From Campylobacter avium LMG 24591 (GTDB taxonomy: Bacteria > Campylobacterota > Campylobacteria > Campylobacterales > Campylobacteraceae): a stretch of DNA of 64,000 bases. The stretch covers positions 1,240,001-1,304,000 of the forward strand of contig NZ_CP022347.1 in assembly GCF_002238335.1 (NCBI RefSeq), written 5' to 3'. Positions within the stretch are counted from its first letter, which is position 1. Each line of letters begins with the position of its first letter. Under the pieces are notes generated by a model, which did not search any database, was not told the origin of the DNA, and saw only the letters and a program-made list of their open reading frames with translations. A program made the position numbers and the translations under genes. Below, piece by piece: positions 45,044 through 53,785 of this stretch.

Positions 45044-45852
45044 GCGAATTTTTCACTAGCTTAGAGCAAATTTTATATGCTGATGATATAGATAAAAAAT
45101 TTAATGATTTTTTTAATTTTATAGATGATTTTAAAAGTAAAAAAATGCTTTTTAATCACGAAGCTGCAAATGTGCTTAAAGATAATTTTCACCCTAACTT
45201 GCGTTTAAAAGAAGTAATAAAAATCAAGCGCATAAAAGAGCCAAATTCAAAACAAAGCCTTGCCGTGTTTTTGCACGCCATAGCTCATATAGAATTTTCT
45301 GCCATAAATTTAGCACTTGATACGAGTTATAGATTTAGGTTTTTGCCATTTGATTTTTATAAGGATTTTTTGGAAGTGGCTGAGGATGAAATCAGGCATT
45401 TTAGCTTGCTTGAAAAGGCCTTAAATGAACTTGGGTATAAATACACTGATTTTGAAGCGCACGATACCATACATTCAGCCTGCAAGGCTACTGCGAATTC
45501 TTTAAAATACAGAATGGCTGTGGTGCACAGAGGGCTTGAGGCAAAAGGACTTGACGCAAATGTCTTTGTTTTAAAAAAGATACAAAACGAAAGTTTAAGT
45601 TTAAAAAAATTTCTAGAAGAGACCTTAAAAATTATACTTGATGATGAGATAAATCATGTTAGCAAGGGCGATATTTGGTGGAAGGCAAATAAAGACGAAC
45701 AAGAAAGCTTCATAGAAATTTGTGCTAAATTTAAATCCTATGTTCTAGCAGGCAAGATACTTAACAAAGAGGCCAGACTAAAGGCTGGTTTTGATGAAAG
45801 CGAGCTAGACGAACTTGAAGATTTTTACAAAAATAAGCACAAATTCACATAA
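45040..45852 (+). CDS. DUF455 ferritin-like protein
   Basis: The 270-residue all-helical protein carries a diiron-type ligand set: AIAHIEFSAINLALDTSYRFRF, then FLEVAEDEIRHFSLLEKAL, then ILDDEINHVSKGD. These E...ExxH and D/E...ExxH pairs mark the DUF455 ferritin-like family, related to MiaE-type hydroxylases. The start is GTG, overlapping the mnmC stop as GTGA. Coupling to a tRNA-modifying gene makes a tRNA-modification role an attractive guess, but the sequence does not prove it. The end overlaps the convergent pssA stop by 8 nt. Confidence 0.85.
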   Translation: MSEFFTSLEQILYADDIDKKFNDFFNFIDDFKSKKMLFNHEAANVLKDNFHPNLRLKEVIKIKRIKEPNSKQSLAVFLHAIAHIEFSAINLALDTSYRFRFLPFDFYKDFLEVAEDEIRHFSLLEKALNELGYKYTDFEAHDTIHSACKATANSLKYRMAVVHRGLEAKGLDANVFVLKKIQNESLSLKKFLEETLKIILDDEINHVSKGDIWWKANKDEQESFIEICAKFKSYVLAGKILNKEARLKAGFDESELDELEDFYKNKHKFT

Positions 45853-46558
45853 ATTTTCTACTAATAATAGCCCAAACAGCCCTAAAAATTCCATAACACA
45901 CATACAAGCTAACGGCTATTAAAATGCTTTCTAAGGTGTAAAGATAAAGCAAGGAAAGAAACATTATAAGCAAGATGAGCACTCTTAAAACATTAGTTTT
46001 GTCCAAATTCATCTTTTTAAAGCTTGGGTATCTTATATTGCTAACCATAAGCAAGGAAAGAACAAAATTTAAGCATAAAACAAACAAGGCATAGTCTTTT
46101 AAAAAACCATAACTTATATAAGCATAGGTCCATATAGCACTTACAACAGCTGCCGTTGGTATGGGTAGTCCTATAAAGACTGATGGTTCGTATGTTCCTG
46201 TAGTTACATTAAACCTGGCTAGTCTTATAGCTCCAAAAACTACAAAAAGTCCGCTGATTAAAGAGCCTAATTTTCCATATTCATAACCTATGCTAGTGTA
46301 AAACAAAACAGCCGGTGCCACGCCAAAAGCCACCAAATCAGCCAAAGAATCAAACTCCACCCCAAATTTAGAAGTGGTCTTTGTAAGCCTTGCCACTCTG
46401 CCATCAAGCCCATCGCAAATCAATGATAAGATGATATAAATGAGAGCGTGAGTAAATTTACCATTTATGGAAGCTATGATTGAGATAAAACCCAAAAAAG
46501 CTGAAGCTGCGGTGAAAAGATTTGGGATGATGTGAATTAATTTGTAATTATTTTGCAT
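45845..46558 (-). CDS. pssA: CDP-diacylglycerol-serine O-phosphatidyltransferase
   Basis: Makes phosphatidylserine, precursor of phosphatidylethanolamine. The CDP-alcohol signature DGLDGRVARLTKTTSKFGVEFDSLAD spans about 49-74 (in pieces D-G-x2-A-R...G-x3-D-x3-D). Six or so membrane helices follow. The 237 residues are typical of the integral-membrane type. It lies 8 nt after psd, so both steps of PE synthesis are encoded together at the end of the cheY-prmA-ftsH-psd-pssA unit. Confidence 0.95.
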   Translation of the reverse strand: MQNNYKLIHIIPNLFTAASAFLGFISIIASINGKFTHALIYIILSLICDGLDGRVARLTKTTSKFGVEFDSLADLVAFGVAPAVLFYTSIGYEYGKLGSLISGLFVVFGAIRLARFNVTTGTYEPSVFIGLPIPTAAVVSAIWTYAYISYGFLKDYALFVLCLNFVLSLLMVSNIRYPSFKKMNLDKTNVLRVLILLIMFLSLLYLYTLESILIAVSLYVCYGIFRAVWAIISRKFM

Positions 46559-46566
46559 TATAAATC

Positions 46567-47169
46567 CTATGAAAAATAACCGAGTAAAGAAACAGCCTTT
46601 ACCTTATCTCTTAAACCAACAACTAGCCTAGTATCGCTAGGCAAGAGTAAGCTAATGGTTGAGTTCATACTAAATGCCATTTCTTCGCCGGGTTTAAAAA
46701 AGCTTTTATCACTAAGCTTTAAAGCCCTATCAAGACAACCTGCGAAAATTCGCATAGCAAAGGCTTTATTATGTGAAGTTTTTGCAAATATAAACACCCT
46801 TTCATTCAAAGACCTTTGCTCGCAACCAAAAAGCCCATATCTTAATCTATAATCATCTATGCTCATATCAGTGCAAGCTCTTATAGTTCCTGGCTCATAA
46901 AAGGAATTTTTTATCTGAAGCTCTACGCAGGTGCCAAGAATTTTATGCTCTATCTTTTGTATGCTAATTATCTCGCCGTCAACCGGAGCTAAAATAGCCT
47001 TTTCATCAGTGCAAACCACCTCAACCTTAGTAATCCTATACATATAAAGGGTAAAAAGTATCAGCAAAAATAGCAAAACAGAAAAGCCGCTAAACAACCA
47101 AAACAAAAGAAATAAGACGGTTAAGGACACTAAAATCCAATTAGCATACCTTGAAATAAAAGCATTCAT
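46567..47169 (-). CDS. psd: Phosphatidylserine decarboxylase (short, membrane-anchored form)
   Basis: Pyruvoyl enzyme converting phosphatidylserine to phosphatidylethanolamine. Two N-terminal membrane segments occupy about 8-42. ILAPVDGEIISIQKIEH is the conserved PVDG region, and RIFAGCLDRAL aligns with the central strand. The self-cleavage site reads AFSMNSTISLLLP: the Ser that becomes the pyruvoyl group is present, but the usual Gly just before it (FGST/FGSR) is Asn. The 200 residues fit the short Psd type. The ATG overlaps the ftsH stop. Function is supported by the adjacent pssA. Confidence 0.85.
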   Translation of the reverse strand: MNAFISRYANWILVSLTVLFLLFWLFSGFSVLLFLLILFTLYMYRITKVEVVCTDEKAILAPVDGEIISIQKIEHKILGTCVELQIKNSFYEPGTIRACTDMSIDDYRLRYGLFGCEQRSLNERVFIFAKTSHNKAFAMRIFAGCLDRALKLSDKSFFKPGEEMAFSMNSTISLLLPSDTRLVVGLRDKVKAVSLLGYFS

Positions 47170-49076
47170 TTTGCGGTCTCTTTTTTATCCTCTTTTTCAA
47201 GCCTACTTGGCATGTTATTTTGCTCTTCAAAATCCTTTATGATTTCTCTTACCTTATCTCCGTCTATGGTCTCTTCCTCATATAATGCACTTACCATAGT
47301 TTCAATAGCACCTTTATAAGCACTAAGAGTTTCTTTTACATCTTTATATCTATCATCTAGGGTTTTTTTAACATAATCATCAAGCGATTCTGCCATTTTT
47401 TCTGAATAATCCTTAACGGTTTGTCCGCCTGTTAAAAAGGTATTTCTTTGCTTTTCAAGCACCATAAGACCGGCAATATCACTCATACCATACATAGAAA
47501 TCATAGCCTTGATAATATCAGTAGCCCTTTCCAAGTCATTTGAAGCACCGGTTGAAATTTCACCTATAAAAACCTCCTCTGCCGCACGGCCACCCAAAAG
47601 CACATCAACTTCGGCTAAAAGCTCGTGTTTTTGCATAAGGAATTTATTTTCCTCAGGTGTGTTTAAGGTATATCCAAGTGCTGCTAAACCTCTAGGGATA
47701 ACCGAAACCTTGCTTACTTTTTTAGCTCCCTTTGTGGTTTCAGCTATCAAAGCGTGTCCGCACTCATGATAAGTAACTATTTTCTTTTCCTTTTCATTTA
47801 TACGGCGAGACTTTTTCTCAAGTCCAGCTATGGCTCTTTCAACGGCTTCTACTAAATCATTTTGCTCTACATATTTTTTAGAATTTCTACCTGCTAAAAG
47901 TGCGGCTTCGTTTATGATATTTGCTAAATCAGCACCCGCTAAACCAGCAGTAAGCCTTGCGATATCCTCAACCTTTACTTCAGGAGAAATTTTAACATCT
48001 TGCATATGCACCTTTAAAATATCACATCTTCCTTTAAAATCAGGCTTATCAACTAGAATTTGCCTATCAAAACGACCTGGCCTAAGCAAGGCTGCATCAA
48101 GCACCTCAGGCCTGTTTGTGGCGGCTAAAACTATAACCGGAGAGGCTTCTGTGCCAAAGCCGTCCATTTCGGCTAAAAGCTGATTTAAGGTTTGCTCTCT
48201 TTCATCATTTCCACCCATCATGCCAGCAGCACGAGACTTACCTATGGCATCTATCTCATCTATGAAAACTATGGCAGGAGCTTCTTTTTTGGCATTTTCA
48301 AAAAGGTCTCTTACCCTACTAGCGCCAACGCCAACAAACATTTCTATAAAAGCTGAACCCGAAACACTAAAAAACGGCACATCAGCTTCACCAGCAACTG
48401 CCTTAGCAAGCAAGGTCTTACCTGTGCCCGGAGGTCCCACTAAAAGAAGTCCTTTTGGAATTTTAGCACCAAGCCTTATGTATCTATCAGGATGTTTTAA
48501 GAAATCAACGATTTCCTTTATCTCCTCTTTTGCCTCCTCAACTCCGGCAACATCATTAAATTTAACCTTAGGCTTTTCAGAATTTACAAGCTTTTTGGAA
48601 CTTCCTATACCAAGTATAGATGAGCCCATATTTTTTTGCATTCTTGAAGCCAAAAACATCCAAATTCCAAAAAAGATAAAGATAGGCAAAACCCAAGAAA
48701 AGAGCATATCAGTAAACCAATTGCTTTCAGAGTATGCTCCGTAAGAAATTTTCTTTTGATCTAGTAGTTCGATTAAGGTTGGGTCATTGCTAACTTTCTT
48801 GGAAACAACGACAGTGTTTTGCGTGGTAAGAGCTCTAATACTACTTTGGCCTATGCTCACTTGTGAAATTTGATTAGCCTCTATCATCTTTTTAAGCTCA
48901 GAATAAGGCACAGTTCTGCTTTCACCTCCGCCCAATAAACCGCCTGAACCATCTACAAAACTCTTAAATAAAAATATAGTAAGTATGGCAAAGATAGCAA
49001 ATACTAGTATAGGATTTTTATTAAAAAAGTTATTGTTGTTATTGTTTTGTTGTTTATTTTGCGAGTTATTTTCCAT
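47166..49076 (-). CDS. ftsH: ATP-dependent membrane zinc protease FtsH
   Basis: AAA+ protease for membrane and regulatory protein turnover. An Asn/Gln-rich N-terminus ([12 protein letters not shown]) precedes helix 1 ([15 protein letters not shown]). A periplasmic domain and helix 2 follow at about 120-140. The AAA module has [14 protein letters not shown] and [14 protein letters not shown]. The protease site HECGH in [12 protein letters not shown] uses Cys where most have Ala. In-frame ATG 49091 overlaps prmA; ATG 49076 is chosen because AAAAGGA precedes it (636 residues). It overlaps psd by ATGA. Confidence 0.96.
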   Translation of the reverse strand: MENNSQNKQQNNNNNNFFNKNPILVFAIFAILTIFLFKSFVDGSGGLLGGGESRTVPYSELKKMIEANQISQVSIGQSSIRALTTQNTVVVSKKVSNDPTLIELLDQKKISYGAYSESNWFTDMLFSWVLPIFIFFGIWMFLASRMQKNMGSSILGIGSSKKLVNSEKPKVKFNDVAGVEEAKEEIKEIVDFLKHPDRYIRLGAKIPKGLLLVGPPGTGKTLLAKAVAGEADVPFFSVSGSAFIEMFVGVGASRVRDLFENAKKEAPAIVFIDEIDAIGKSRAAGMMGGNDEREQTLNQLLAEMDGFGTEASPVIVLAATNRPEVLDAALLRPGRFDRQILVDKPDFKGRCDILKVHMQDVKISPEVKVEDIARLTAGLAGADLANIINEAALLAGRNSKKYVEQNDLVEAVERAIAGLEKKSRRINEKEKKIVTYHECGHALIAETTKGAKKVSKVSVIPRGLAALGYTLNTPEENKFLMQKHELLAEVDVLLGGRAAEEVFIGEISTGASNDLERATDIIKAMISMYGMSDIAGLMVLEKQRNTFLTGGQTVKDYSEKMAESLDDYVKKTLDDRYKDVKETLSAYKGAIETMVSALYEEETIDGDKVREIIKDFEEQNNMPSRLEKEDKKETAK

Positions 49077-49077
49077 A

Positions 49078-49929
49078 TCATTCCTTTTCATAAACTAAAG
49101 AGGTCCACTCATGCATCTTTAAAGAATCTACAAGCTTTAAGGAAGCAAAATCCTCTTTGATATCATCCTCATATTTGTTTAATATACCAGATAATATTAA
49201 ATAAGATTTATTATTTAAGCGGACACAAAGCTCGTCTTTTACAGTTCTTAACACTTCAGCTGTTAAATTTGCAACTATGATATCATATTTAGATTTTGTT
49301 TTATGTATGCTGCCTTGCCAAATTTTGTTCAACTGTACATTATTTAATTTAGTATTATTAACAGTGCTTTCAATGGCTATTTCATCTATATCGCAAGCAT
49401 CAACCACACAGCCCATCTTTGCTAAAAGGATAGATAAAATTCCGCTGCCACAACCCAAATCTAAGGCTTTATAATCTTTTTTAGCATATTTTTGTATAAA
49501 TTTTATGCAAGAATTTGTGCTTTCGTGATGTCCCGAACCAAAGGCTAAGGCCGGGTCTATCTTGATATTAGTGCACTCTTTTTTTGGCTTATGCCAAGAG
49601 CTGTGTATATAAACATTGTCAATTTGTATGGGGTTTATACTATTTTTGTATTCCTCTATCCAGTCTTTGTTGCGTTTTTTGGATAGAGTGTGATGAATTT
49701 TAATGTCTATTTTGTGTTTTTTGCGTATATTTTCCTGCAACATCTGTAAAGCCCAAAGCAAATCATCCAAGCTTTCATCCGACCTTACATAAAAACCGCC
49801 GTCCTTTTCCTCGACAGCATCAAAACCCAAATCAAAAACAAGCTCTACAAAGAGTTCATTATAATTATCATCACTGAGCTTGAAAAAAAACTCGTTGTAG
49901 CAATCTTGCACTATAAATTCCTTGCTCAT
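49078..49929 (-). CDS. prmA: Ribosomal protein L11 methyltransferase
   Basis: SAM-dependent trimethylation of L11. The N-terminal ferredoxin-like substrate domain covers about 1-85. IKIDPALAFGSGHHEST is a PrmA signature. ALDLGCGSGILSILLAKMG is SAM motif I and YDIIVANLTAEVL motif IV. The 283 residues are normal. The ATG overlaps the cheY stop (ATGA), and ftsH starts 2 nt before... its end region, so the genes are tightly coupled. The order cheY-prmA-ftsH recurs in related genomes as I recall. Confidence 0.95.
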   Translation of the reverse strand: MSKEFIVQDCYNEFFFKLSDDNYNELFVELVFDLGFDAVEEKDGGFYVRSDESLDDLLWALQMLQENIRKKHKIDIKIHHTLSKKRNKDWIEEYKNSINPIQIDNVYIHSSWHKPKKECTNIKIDPALAFGSGHHESTNSCIKFIQKYAKKDYKALDLGCGSGILSILLAKMGCVVDACDIDEIAIESTVNNTKLNNVQLNKIWQGSIHKTKSKYDIIVANLTAEVLRTVKDELCVRLNNKSYLILSGILNKYEDDIKEDFASLKLVDSLKMHEWTSLVYEKE

Positions 49930-50315
49930 TCAGGAATTGTATCGTTAACACCACCTAAAACATCTTCTAATTTCTCTTTTAGCACTTGTGGGGTGAAAGG
50001 CTTTACTATGTAGTTATTAACGCCTGATTTTAAGGCTGTGATAACCTCGGCTTTGCCACCCTCTGTCGTTACCATTATTATAGGCATATCTTCGTACTTT
50101 TGCTCGGCTCTTATTTTTTTAACAAGTTCCAAGCCGTTCATTTCTGGCATATTCCAGTCTGTTATAACTACTTTCACATCATCGTTTTGACTCAATAAAT
50201 CCCAGGCTTCCAAACCATGTTCAGCCTCTAAAATATCCGTATGACCAAGTCTTTCCAATGTATTTTTGATAATTCTTCTCATAGTAGAACTATCGTCAAC
50301 AACTAATAGTTTCAC
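49926..50315 (-). CDS. cheY: Chemotaxis response regulator CheY
   Basis: Single receiver domain that binds the flagellar switch when phosphorylated. D7 and D8 form the acidic pocket, D53 in VVITDWNMPEMNG is the phospho-acceptor, the conserved Thr is in IIMVTTEGG, and the Lys in NYIVKPF. The 129 residues are normal. The start codon is GTG at 50315, behind GAAAGGAAATAACT. It is first in its operon and is followed by unrelated housekeeping genes. Confidence 0.96.
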   Translation of the reverse strand: MKLLVVDDSSTMRRIIKNTLERLGHTDILEAEHGLEAWDLLSQNDDVKVVITDWNMPEMNGLELVKKIRAEQKYEDMPIIMVTTEGGKAEVITALKSGVNNYIVKPFTPQVLKEKLEDVLGGVNDTIPE

Positions 50316-50389
50316 AGTTATTTCCTTTCAAAACTAAATTGTGTATCTTACAACTTTTAAACTTATTTTAAAGTTAAAACTAATCATTG

Positions 50390-50395
50390 ATTATA
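50390..50395 (-). promoter_or_regulatory. Sigma70-type -10 box for cheY
   Basis: The minus strand reads AAAAAAATTGTATAATCAATG, giving TATAAT 74 nt upstream of the cheY GTG. The leader between contains no other gene. Confidence 0.55.
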
Positions 50396-50479
50396 CAATT
50401 TTTTTACAAACAAAAAACCTTAAAATAAACGCTATTATAAAAAACAAAATATATAAGCTGAAAATACTTGGAGAGAAAA

Positions 50480-50554
50480 TGGCTCCGGATGCAGGATTCG
50501 AACCTGCGACCAAGTGGTTAACAGCCACCTACTCTACCGCTGAGCTAATCCGGA
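50480..50554 (-). tRNA. tRNA-Asn (anticodon GUU)
   Basis: The 75-nt cloverleaf is read on the minus strand. The acceptor stem TCCGGAT pairs with ATCCGGA, the D arm is GCTC...GAGT, and the anticodon loop CTGTTAAC carries GTT. The T arm is GCAGGTTCGAATCCTGC, with an encoded CCA end. The T-loop TTCGAAT is canonical. It has its own strong promoter directly upstream. Confidence 0.97.
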
Positions 50555-50567
50555 ATAAAAAGTGCAA

Positions 50568-50596
50568 ATTATAGTGAAAAAAAAATATTTTGTCAA
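50568..50596 (-). promoter_or_regulatory. Consensus sigma70 promoter of tRNA-Asn
   Basis: On the minus strand TTGACA (50591-50596), a 17-nt AT-rich spacer and TATAAT (50568-50573) lie 14 nt before the tRNA 5' end. A full -35 box is unusual in Campylobacter and fits a strong stable-RNA promoter. Confidence 0.85.
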
Positions 50597-50606
50597 GCTT
50601 TGAAAG

Positions 50607-51506
50607 CTAAGCCCTGTAAAAATTCACACCGGCTAAATTTTCAAGCCTTACAAGTGCTTTGCTATGTAATATTTTTAGCCTTTGCTTGCTAAGTTCTGAA
50701 AGTCTAAATTCTATATCATCCTCACTCAAAGGCCTTAAGGAAAGCAGTTTTAAAAGCTCCTCTTCGCTTAAGTCTAAATTCTGTTTGATATTTTTTCTCT
50801 TTGCCACATAAACAGGGACGCAGTCTATAAAAGAAGCTAAAGAGGCTAGTTTTTCATCACTCACGCCCTTTACAGGATAAGCTGGTGGTCTATCTACGCT
50901 GCTTATATCCACTCTTTTTGCTTTTATCTTTTTAAAAGCTTCGTTTAAGGCCTTAAATTCAAGCTCATTGTCATTTAGTCCCTCTACCACAAGCACTTCC
51001 ATAACTAACTCGCCCTCAAAAATGCGGCTAAACTCGCTCATTTTTTCTATCATAAGCTCTAAATTTATGCTTTTTAAAGCCCTATCTATCTTAAAAAAAG
51101 TCTTTGACTTTGCAGAATCAAGGCTAAATTTAACCACATCAAGATTAAGCAAAGCCTCAAATTTACTTTCATCTAAAACGGCAGAACCATTGCTTAAAAT
51201 CAAGAGCTTTTTATCTTTTTTTATCTCTTTTATAGCAAAAATAAGCTCCTTTAACTTAGGATAAAGAGTTGGTTCGCCATTTGCCGTAAGGGTTATAAAA
51301 TCAAAGTCAAGCCCTTTTTCAAAAGCCTCTTTTATCTCTCTTATAATATCATCAAAATTTATTAAATCCTTAGCCCTTTGAAGTGGCTTTTTTGCTACTA
51401 ACTCGCAATAAACGCAATCATAATTGCACTGCTTTAAGCCCGGACTTAAATCAATACCCAAAGAAAGCCCAAACCTCCTTGAATTTACAGGTCCAAATAC
51501 ATACAC
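50607..51506 (-). CDS. Radical SAM protein
   Basis: The 299-residue protein begins GPVNSRRFGLSLGIDLSPGLKQCNYDCVYCE in pieces. CNYDCVYCE is the CxxxCxxC [4Fe-4S] site. FITLTANGEPTLYPKL binds SAM, and VVEGLNDNELEF lies further on. A C-terminal ~70 residues look like a winged-helix (LSLRPLSEDDIEFRLS). This matches the Elp3/MiaB-unrelated COG0731-type radical SAM family, whose substrate is uncertain. The start is GTG overlapping the hemE stop (TAGTG). A role in tRNA or protein modification is possible but not shown. Confidence 0.85.
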   Translation of the reverse strand: MYVFGPVNSRRFGLSLGIDLSPGLKQCNYDCVYCELVAKKPLQRAKDLINFDDIIREIKEAFEKGLDFDFITLTANGEPTLYPKLKELIFAIKEIKKDKKLLILSNGSAVLDESKFEALLNLDVVKFSLDSAKSKTFFKIDRALKSINLELMIEKMSEFSRIFEGELVMEVLVVEGLNDNELEFKALNEAFKKIKAKRVDISSVDRPPAYPVKGVSDEKLASLASFIDCVPVYVAKRKNIKQNLDLSEEELLKLLSLRPLSEDDIEFRLSELSKQRLKILHSKALVRLENLAGVNFYRA

Positions 51507-52519
51507 TAAAGCTTACCTTGTGCTAGTTTTACAAAATACTTAGCATTTTCAACCGGTATATCAGGCAGTATACCATGCCCTAAATTTACAATATGTGGTA
51601 AATTTTTAACCTCATTTAAAATATTCTCTACACCTATTTTTATGGCTTCTTTGCTGTATAAACGGCAAGGCTCTAAATTCCCTTGCAAAACATAGCTAGG
51701 GCTTAGTTTTTCTAAGGCTAAGTCTAAAGGAGTGCTCCAATCAACCCCAAAAACATCAAAGTCCCCATTTATATCATCTAAAAAGCCAGAAATTCCTTTT
51801 GGAAAGAGGATGATAGGTATATGAGGGTATTTTGACTTGATATAAGAAGCTAAGTCTTTCATATACTTAAAAGAAAAGTCAAAAAAGGCTTCTTTTTCTA
51901 AGGCTGATGCCCAACTATCAAAGATTTGCACCACATTTGCTCCTGCTTTAATCTGCTCTTCTAAGTAAAATTTCAAGGCAAAATTTATCTTGTCAAGCAA
52001 AGAATGCAAAAGCTCTGGCTTTGTGTAAAGCATTTTTTTACATTTTGCGTAAGTTTTCGAGCCCTTACCCTCTATCATATAAGTTGCTATAGTCCAAGCA
52101 GAGCCACAAAAGCCTATCAAAGCTTTATCTTTGCTTAGTTTTTCTCTAGTAAGCTTTAAGGCATCATAAACATAAGTTAGCCTTTTAAAGGCATTTTCAT
52201 CTAAAGCATTTATATCATCTAAGCTTGATATGGGATTATCAAATACAGGTCCTTCTCCTTGTATGAATTTTAAGTGCATACCCATTTCTAAAGGCACGAC
52301 AAGTATATCAGAAAAGATTATGGCAGCATCCACATCTAAAATTTCAACAGGTTGCAAGCTAACCTCGCTAGCCTTTTTATAATCCTTGCAAAGTGCTAAA
52401 AAATCACCAACACTCTTTCTTACAGCCATATACTCGGGTAAATATCTACCCGCTTGCCTCATCATCCATACAGGTTTGTATTCGCTTTGCTTTTTAAAAC
52501 AAGTATCAACAAAAATCAT
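51506..52519 (-). CDS. hemE: Uroporphyrinogen III decarboxylase
   Basis: Decarboxylates uroporphyrinogen III to coproporphyrinogen III in heme synthesis. The N-terminal [19 protein letters not shown] is the family signature. [13 protein letters not shown] carries the catalytic Asp, [19 protein letters not shown] the substrate loop, and [14 protein letters not shown] the C-terminal motif. The 337 residues are normal. It overlaps the glycosyltransferase by 4 nt and the radical SAM gene by 1 nt. Confidence 0.97.
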   Translation of the reverse strand: MIFVDTCFKKQSEYKPVWMMRQAGRYLPEYMAVRKSVGDFLALCKDYKKASEVSLQPVEILDVDAAIIFSDILVVPLEMGMHLKFIQGEGPVFDNPISSLDDINALDENAFKRLTYVYDALKLTREKLSKDKALIGFCGSAWTIATYMIEGKGSKTYAKCKKMLYTKPELLHSLLDKINFALKFYLEEQIKAGANVVQIFDSWASALEKEAFFDFSFKYMKDLASYIKSKYPHIPIILFPKGISGFLDDINGDFDVFGVDWSTPLDLALEKLSPSYVLQGNLEPCRLYSKEAIKIGVENILNEVKNLPHIVNLGHGILPDIPVENAKYFVKLAQGKL

Positions 52520-53781
52520 TTCTTATCCTTGAATAAATACCTTAAATTTTTAATATACCTAAGCTTTTTAGGTTGTCTGTGAAGATCTTTTAAAAAGAAA
52601 AAAATAATGGTTTTTTTATCAAAAGAAAAGGATTTTAGCATTTTTTTGATATTTAAGGGATCATTTTTTAAAGAAATTTTAAAAATTTTTATCAAATTTA
52701 ATACACACTTATCAAAAAAAGCTTTGTGCTTCGCAAAAGATTTATCAATCTCTACGCTTTGCCTGTAAAATTTAAAAATATAGCCTGCAGCTACACAAAA
52801 AGAATAAATCTTGTAATACAATCTAAGTTCTTTGTAAGTTTTAAAATAATCCCTTAAATTTTCCAAATAAAAAGGCATAGTCTTTGGAAATTCCAATTCT
52901 TTAGTGGAATTCATAGAAGAGCCGCTCCTGCTTCTATAATACAGCAAAGCCCTATCATCTACAAAAAATTTTCCACTTAAAGAAAATAGTATAATAGCAA
53001 AGTCGTGATCCTCGTAATGCATATAGCTAGCAAATCTTAATTTATATGAATTTAACAAAGCAGCCTTAAACATACCCTGGCAAGAAAAGTAAAAATCATA
53101 AAGATTGTTTTGCTTTAAAAAATCAAGTCCGCTTTGATAAAAACCAGGTTTTTTGCTAACATCTATATATATATTTTCCTTTATTGTATTAGAATTCTCA
53201 TCAACAGAGCTTAGATTATGCAGATATAAAGACAAATCTTTTTCTTGTATGTATCTTTTACAAGTGCTTATACACCTTTCATCTAAATAATCATCAGAAT
53301 CTAAAAAATGCACATAAACATCATCTGGCAAATCTTGAACGATAAATTCATTTATCTCTTTTAGTTCTGTTTTATAAACTCTTTCATGTAGTTTAATAAA
53401 ATTCTTATCTATATCTTCTTTGCTTAGTTTTTTGATATCAGTTTTGTCAAAACTACGAACATTTTTATAAGATTTTACAAATACATTCTCATCTTGTATA
53501 TTTTTTTCTAAAAGTTCTCTTAGCTTTGTGCCTTTTATAAGTTCAAAAGCTGCATTTCTAGCTGTTGAAGCTCCGGCATTTGCCTTAGATAAGACAAAAA
53601 TTCTTTCATCTTTTTTAGCATATTCTATAGCTATATCAAGGCTTTTATCAGTGCTGCCATCATCTACTAAGACTATGTCTAAATCTACATCTTTTATATC
53701 TTTTTGATTTAAAACAGAATTTAAACAGTGCCTTAGATATTTTTCTACATTATAAATTGGGATTAAGATAGAAATTTTCAT
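52516..53781 (-). CDS. Family 2 glycosyltransferase with an insert before the DxD motif
   Basis: GT-A fold transferase for a surface glycan. [24 protein letters not shown] and [16 protein letters not shown] bind nucleotide sugar, [14 protein letters not shown] follows, then [10 protein letters not shown] supplies the metal motif. Between ARN and DSDD lies about 75 charged residues where most GT2 enzymes have about 10-15. A C-terminal helical part rich in Lys and Phe may touch the membrane. The frame is open to 53808, but ATG 53781 gives the usual [11 protein letters not shown]. It lies between dnaX and hemE, not in a glycan cluster. Acceptor unknown. Confidence 0.87.
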   Translation of the reverse strand: MKISILIPIYNVEKYLRHCLNSVLNQKDIKDVDLDIVLVDDGSTDKSLDIAIEYAKKDERIFVLSKANAGASTARNAAFELIKGTKLRELLEKNIQDENVFVKSYKNVRSFDKTDIKKLSKEDIDKNFIKLHERVYKTELKEINEFIVQDLPDDVYVHFLDSDDYLDERCISTCKRYIQEKDLSLYLHNLSSVDENSNTIKENIYIDVSKKPGFYQSGLDFLKQNNLYDFYFSCQGMFKAALLNSYKLRFASYMHYEDHDFAIILFSLSGKFFVDDRALLYYRSRSGSSMNSTKELEFPKTMPFYLENLRDYFKTYKELRLYYKIYSFCVAAGYIFKFYRQSVEIDKSFAKHKAFFDKCVLNLIKIFKISLKNDPLNIKKMLKSFSFDKKTIIFFFLKDLHRQPKKLRYIKNLRYLFKDKK

Positions 53782-53785
53782 ATTT

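Noticed and set aside
48220-48744. A 174-codon plus-strand frame opposite ftsH
   Set aside because: It is a shadow of the conserved ftsH coding strand, Ser/Ala/Pro-rich, without a ribosome site.
50341-50574. A 77-codon plus-strand frame containing MAPDAGFEPATKWL
   Set aside because: It reads across the antisense of tRNA-Asn; this peptide is a familiar artefact of translated tRNA genes.
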